From positions 16,724,001 to 16,788,000 of the forward strand of contig OX467088.1 in assembly GCA_950106755.1 (NCBI GenBank): a DNA stretch of 64,000 bases, read 5' to 3'. The notes beneath the pieces were generated by a model that was not told where the DNA came from, ran no database searches, and saw only the letters and a program-made list of their open reading frames with translations. The translations under genes were made by a program, and so were the position numbers. Positions within the stretch are counted from its first letter, which is position 1. Each line of letters opens with the position of its first letter. The DNA is from Climacium dendroides. Its lineage: Eukaryota > Streptophyta > Bryopsida > Hypnales > Climaciaceae. Positions 60,901 to 64,000 of this stretch are shown in pieces.

Positions 60901-63420
60901 GTTAAAAGAAAAAGCTCTAAATCTTTGGATTTGTTTACATTTTAGGGTTTCAAAAACGCCCACCGTTAAAAGTGTCGATGGGATTGTCCGCCTATGTAAC
61001 AAAATTGACATTCTATAATTTCGTCATGGAAGCTTTTAATCAGTCTTTGTGAATATCCTCTGACTAGCTATCTGTCTACATGTTTTAGTACATATTTCAC
61101 GTGGAAATTAAGCCTATTAACGAGATTGTAAAGTTCATCATATTTGGTTTTTAAATGTTGTGCTTCAAGGAGTCAAAACTGTGATGTTCAAGTGCCCAGA
61201 GCTCTACAAATTCAGACGGACATATATCGAAGGTCAAGGACAGTTGAAATATGCCATTTTATACCTTAAATGTCACACCAATCCCCTGAGGCGGACTGAG
61301 GCTGACTTTTTCAGTAAACTTTGAATACCTGTGTCATGTCATTAACGGTAGATGAATACGAGATTGTAGTCTGGAGTTCCACGGACACTATCTACAGACA
61401 GTGGGTCGATTCGATCAACAAGATACTTGCCTTTCTGGCTCGCACTTTGGAAGCACCAGTGTCCAGTTGCTGCTCCAAGCGGAGGAGGTCGGGTATCGAG
61501 AGGACATGAAGATCTTCACCCAGCATATTCCTACACACAGAACATAATTATGCCGGAATGAATAGCAAGCAACTAATGAAATTGCTGCATCACCCTGCAC
61601 AAGTCATGACCAGTTTAATTAAGCTTCGGAAGCGGAGATACCTGTGCGAATGTTGGAGCCGCTCCACATGCTGCCGTAGCTTCACAACTTCACGCCCCAT
61701 GAACTGCATACAAAGCAATATATGTAATTTAATTTCAATCAAATTGGAATATCCCATTGCCAAAAATGAGATTCACAAGCTGTTGCTCCTTAGATGGCTA
61801 GGATAGGAATAGACTTCAGTTCAGTACAAGTGTACTAAACTCTGCCATTTAATTTATCTGGAGTTTGTCAATTCAATTTCATGGAAATGACCATCATACA
61901 GTCAGTGTCCGCTCGAAGTCACGTCAAACACCTAGCTAGCTAGCAACATGCTGATCAAACCAAATACACGTGTCCATGCCAGAGAAATCCCAAAAGGCCA
62001 TAGATCCAATTCCGATCCATAGTTCAATTGTGGTGTTAATTTCAGAGTTTGAGTATGGAATAGAGCCCCAAATTAATCCCATACTCAAGCTGTGAAATCA
62101 ATTTCAGATCGAGCTGCACAATTGAATTGCGTCTGTGGACTTTTTGGATGATTTCTCTGGTAATACAACATATGCTTACAGTCACCGGCACTAGCTTGAA
62201 TGGAACGACGTACATCGCTTTCATCGCCAAATTGGACTCCATCCGGACACTGGCTATACCGCTCCAGAGTGTCGCGCATACTGCACAGCACAAAATAAGG
62301 AACAATCCAGAGATGGGATCACAGCCTTCCAGGCCATCCAATCTACTCCCCAGTACCCATATATTCAGCGTTTCAACTTCCTCAAAATTACAAGAGAGGC
62401 ACCATCGAAATCATGCATTCTATCTGCGGCATCATCGACTAATTCTAAACCCTATATAATTAATGATACACAACCCTCAGAAGCAGGGTTACCAGGCACA
62501 TTACAAATATACTTATTTAGTCCTCACACAGTCATGAATGACAAATTGACATGAATCGAATCAGCTGCCTCGACGTTTCCTCTCTGGCTTTCTAGCTTAA
62601 GATTTCCTACCCATACGTGGGAATCACATAAATGAAAAATGAAAAATGAGAAATGGACATGAGGCAACTCAGCAATGTTGTTTCCTCAAGTGTTACTATA
62701 GGTCTCTTTAAAGCTTGAGCTTTATTTCCGACTAGCCATAACGGCGTTGAACCCCGCGTTGAACACTCAAGTCTCTACAGATTCTAACCAGAATGCCAGC
62801 ACAGTGGTACTAGCTAGCGCATTCTCCAAGTTCATGACTGAAATGAATTTCATGTCAAAGTAAATATAAACCGAGGTATAAACACAGTGCCTCAGTCGCG
62901 ATTTTTCTGGAATAGCCAAGCTGAACTTCGGAGAAAGAATCGAATTGTTAGGTATCGAAGTCGCTAGCTAGCTGGCTCGCTAGAAAACTAATTAATTAAT
63001 GAGCGAGTTAATTTTACAGTGGGAAGAATCATCATTCGGTGCATCTATTTATCGTTTTCATTACCTGCCTGAGCTTGCGAATTCGAAGAGCTTGCCGGTG
63101 CTGGAGAAGATAATAACAGCCACCTCCGCGTCACACAGCACCGCCAGCTCATGGCCTTTCTTGAGCAACCCCCCACGTCTCTTGGAAAATGTGACCTGAC
63201 GACTGGTGGGATTCTCAATCCGCTTGATCTCGATTTTGCCCCGCCCCATCCTCCTCTCCTGCAACCCACAATCTTCACGACTCCCCCCTCGCACCACACT
63301 GTTCAAATCCTCGAGCTCTTGACTACTGCCGTCTCGTGTCAAGTCCGAATTCAAGTCCAGAATAGTGAACGACCTAGCAACGCTCGGCAAGCTTCTGTTC
63401 GGAGCAGACGCTGTCGACAT
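57904..63420 (-). CDS. MIKC-type MADS-box transcription factor
   Basis: Nine exons on the minus strand, all phases consistent: 63420 (or 63249)-63065, 62280-62214, 61703-61642, 61530-61431, 60218-60177, 59741-59700, 59383-59199, 58291-58215 and 57953-57904. The product is a dimerising DNA-binding protein of the nucleus that recognises CArG boxes. The MADS domain starts at [20 protein letters not shown] and runs through [21 protein letters not shown] short I region ([14 protein letters not shown]) follows, then the K domain ([51 protein letters not shown]), and a glycine/serine/proline-rich C-terminus ending HPHYPSQK. Exons 3 to 6 have the classical MIKCc sizes 62, 100, 42 and 42 bp. From MGRGK the protein is 269 residues; an in-frame ATG at 63420 adds 57. 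Intron 4 begins GCAAGT. Class assignment (MIKCc, non-seed-plant-like) rests on domain pattern only. Confidence 0.9.
58400..58870. mobile_element. Inverted-repeat element (MITE-like) in intron 7 of the MADS-box gene
   Basis: Left end TAGGGGTAGTCACGGCATGT and its reverse complement at the right end (58851-58870) match perfectly over 22 bp. The similarity resumes after a short gap with 'tgaacaatgaaca'. A TAGGGG start is reminiscent of hAT elements, but the 8-bp flanks (cgtcatag, gtgtgaag) are not a clean duplication. Contains the palindrome described next and three tandem 'cattgtt' words near the right end. Confidence 0.6.
58491..58572. repeat. Perfect 39-bp palindrome
   Basis: Arms 58491-58529 and 58534-58572 are exact reverse complements, separated by CTTA. 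With one mismatch the arms extend outward to about 58483 and 58580. In the MADS-box pre-mRNA this would fold into a very stable hairpin inside intron 7. Confidence 0.95.
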
Positions 63421-64000
63421 CCTCCATAACCCCCCTAAATTCTCGCTCTCGCCCGCTTGTGTAATTAATCTCCCAATCGATCTAGCTATCTCCCTTCAAT
63501 CCTCTGCAACTTCATGATCCCACAACAATTGGAAAACGTAAAAAGCTCCCATACATGGAGAAGCAGAACAGTCCGGACATGCAACTTACGACAGTCCACT
63601 GTGGTTGCTCGCCAAATGCAGCTAGCTCTAAATCTAGACCAAAATTGTGGTGCCAGGGATGAGACGTACAGCGGCTGCTACCGACCACGAAACCACCCCG
63701 AAAAGCCAGATGGATCCCAATTGGAATGAAAATCTACTCCTGAAGAGGATTGGCGAATGTCACTGTACTGTAGCTAGTGTCGCGCGCGCAGCTAGCTACC
63801 TTTGCCACAACCAACTGGGTCCTATACCTTCAGGTATGTCGTCGAAAAAGGAAAAGCGCAAACTTGAATTGATGGTGCAGGAGCTGGCTGGGCAGGTGGA
63901 ACTAAGTTATAAGTCTCGATATAAGTTCGCAATCTCGTCGCAGTTCCCTGGCCTGAGGGTTTGGGAGGAGATGGAAAAAGTGTAACGATCACATTGATCG
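63421..64000. promoter_or_regulatory. Upstream region of the MADS-box gene
   Basis: Presumed promoter and 5' leader of the minus-strand gene. It has several 'agctagct' words (for example 63618, 63789) that also occur at 56840, 61930 and 62965. The plus-strand frame 63837-63985 starting MSSKKEKRKLELMVQELAGQ and stopping at 63983-63985 is charged and looks somewhat protein-like, but I cannot assign it. It might be the first exon or whole of a divergent short gene. Confidence 0.35.

Noticed and set aside
62180..62213. Longer version of MADS-box exon 2 ending at the GTAAGC donor
   Set aside because: It ends in the wrong phase for the next exon (62 bp); the GTACGT donor at 62213 joins in frame.
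63151..63429. Plus-strand frame of 92 codons
   Set aside because: Antisense of the MADS-box exon 1.
1..64000. tRNA, rRNA or organellar genes
   Set aside because: I looked for characteristic conserved words and found none that I could support by eye.

Overview
The window is nuclear DNA of a land plant. It holds a MIKC-type MADS-box gene, plant-type DHHC S-acyltransferases with GT-AG introns, and En/Spm (CACTA), LINE, pogo-like and MITE-type repeats. Genes are GC-richer islands in very AT-rich, repeat-laden intergenic DNA. The keratin-like (K) domain and short C-terminus of the MADS protein look more like non-seed plants (moss-like) than angiosperms to me; this is inference from memory, not a search. 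The first six bases are a HindIII site, as expected of a clone end. All exon coordinates come from reading splice signals and codon phase by eye.

Layout. 1-2.4 kb: a LINE 3' end on the minus strand. 3.0-4.2 kb: a small four-exon gene for an unrecognised membrane-anchored protein (+). 4.2-9.5 kb: AT-rich repeats. 9.5-13.7 kb and 20.1-23.9 kb: two DHHC protein S-acyltransferase genes (+) in direct tandem, nearly identical from the end of intron 1 to the stop codon but clearly diverged in leader, intron 1 and part of the 3' flank, which suggests gene conversion. 24.4-25.2 kb: a foldback element with Tc1-like ends. 27.0-29.5 kb: a decayed pogo-like transposase (-) split by short elements bounded by TTAA. 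30.6-34.8 kb: a complete five-exon gene for a UBE3D-like (HECT_2 family) ubiquitin ligase (-). 35.6-47 kb: repeats, a 98-bp minisatellite, and a broken gene with a ubiquitin-conjugating (E2-like) domain. 47.25-49.41 kb: a near-perfect 2.16-kb palindrome carrying two mirror copies of a CACTA transposase/Ulp1-protease fragment. 54.7-55.9 kb: a non-autonomous CACTA-like element built on a 22-bp tandem array. 57.9-63.4 kb: a nine-exon MIKC-type MADS-box gene (-) with a GC-AG intron and a large inverted-repeat element in intron 7.

The genes show no obvious functional link: membrane protein palmitoylation, ubiquitin ligation, developmental transcription control and one unknown. The least familiar signal is a group of miniature elements whose ends read TTAA-CCCYTAAA. 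At least three length classes occur here, and two of them lie inside the same pogo-like transposase. They may be piggyBac-type (TTAA-targeting) MITEs.
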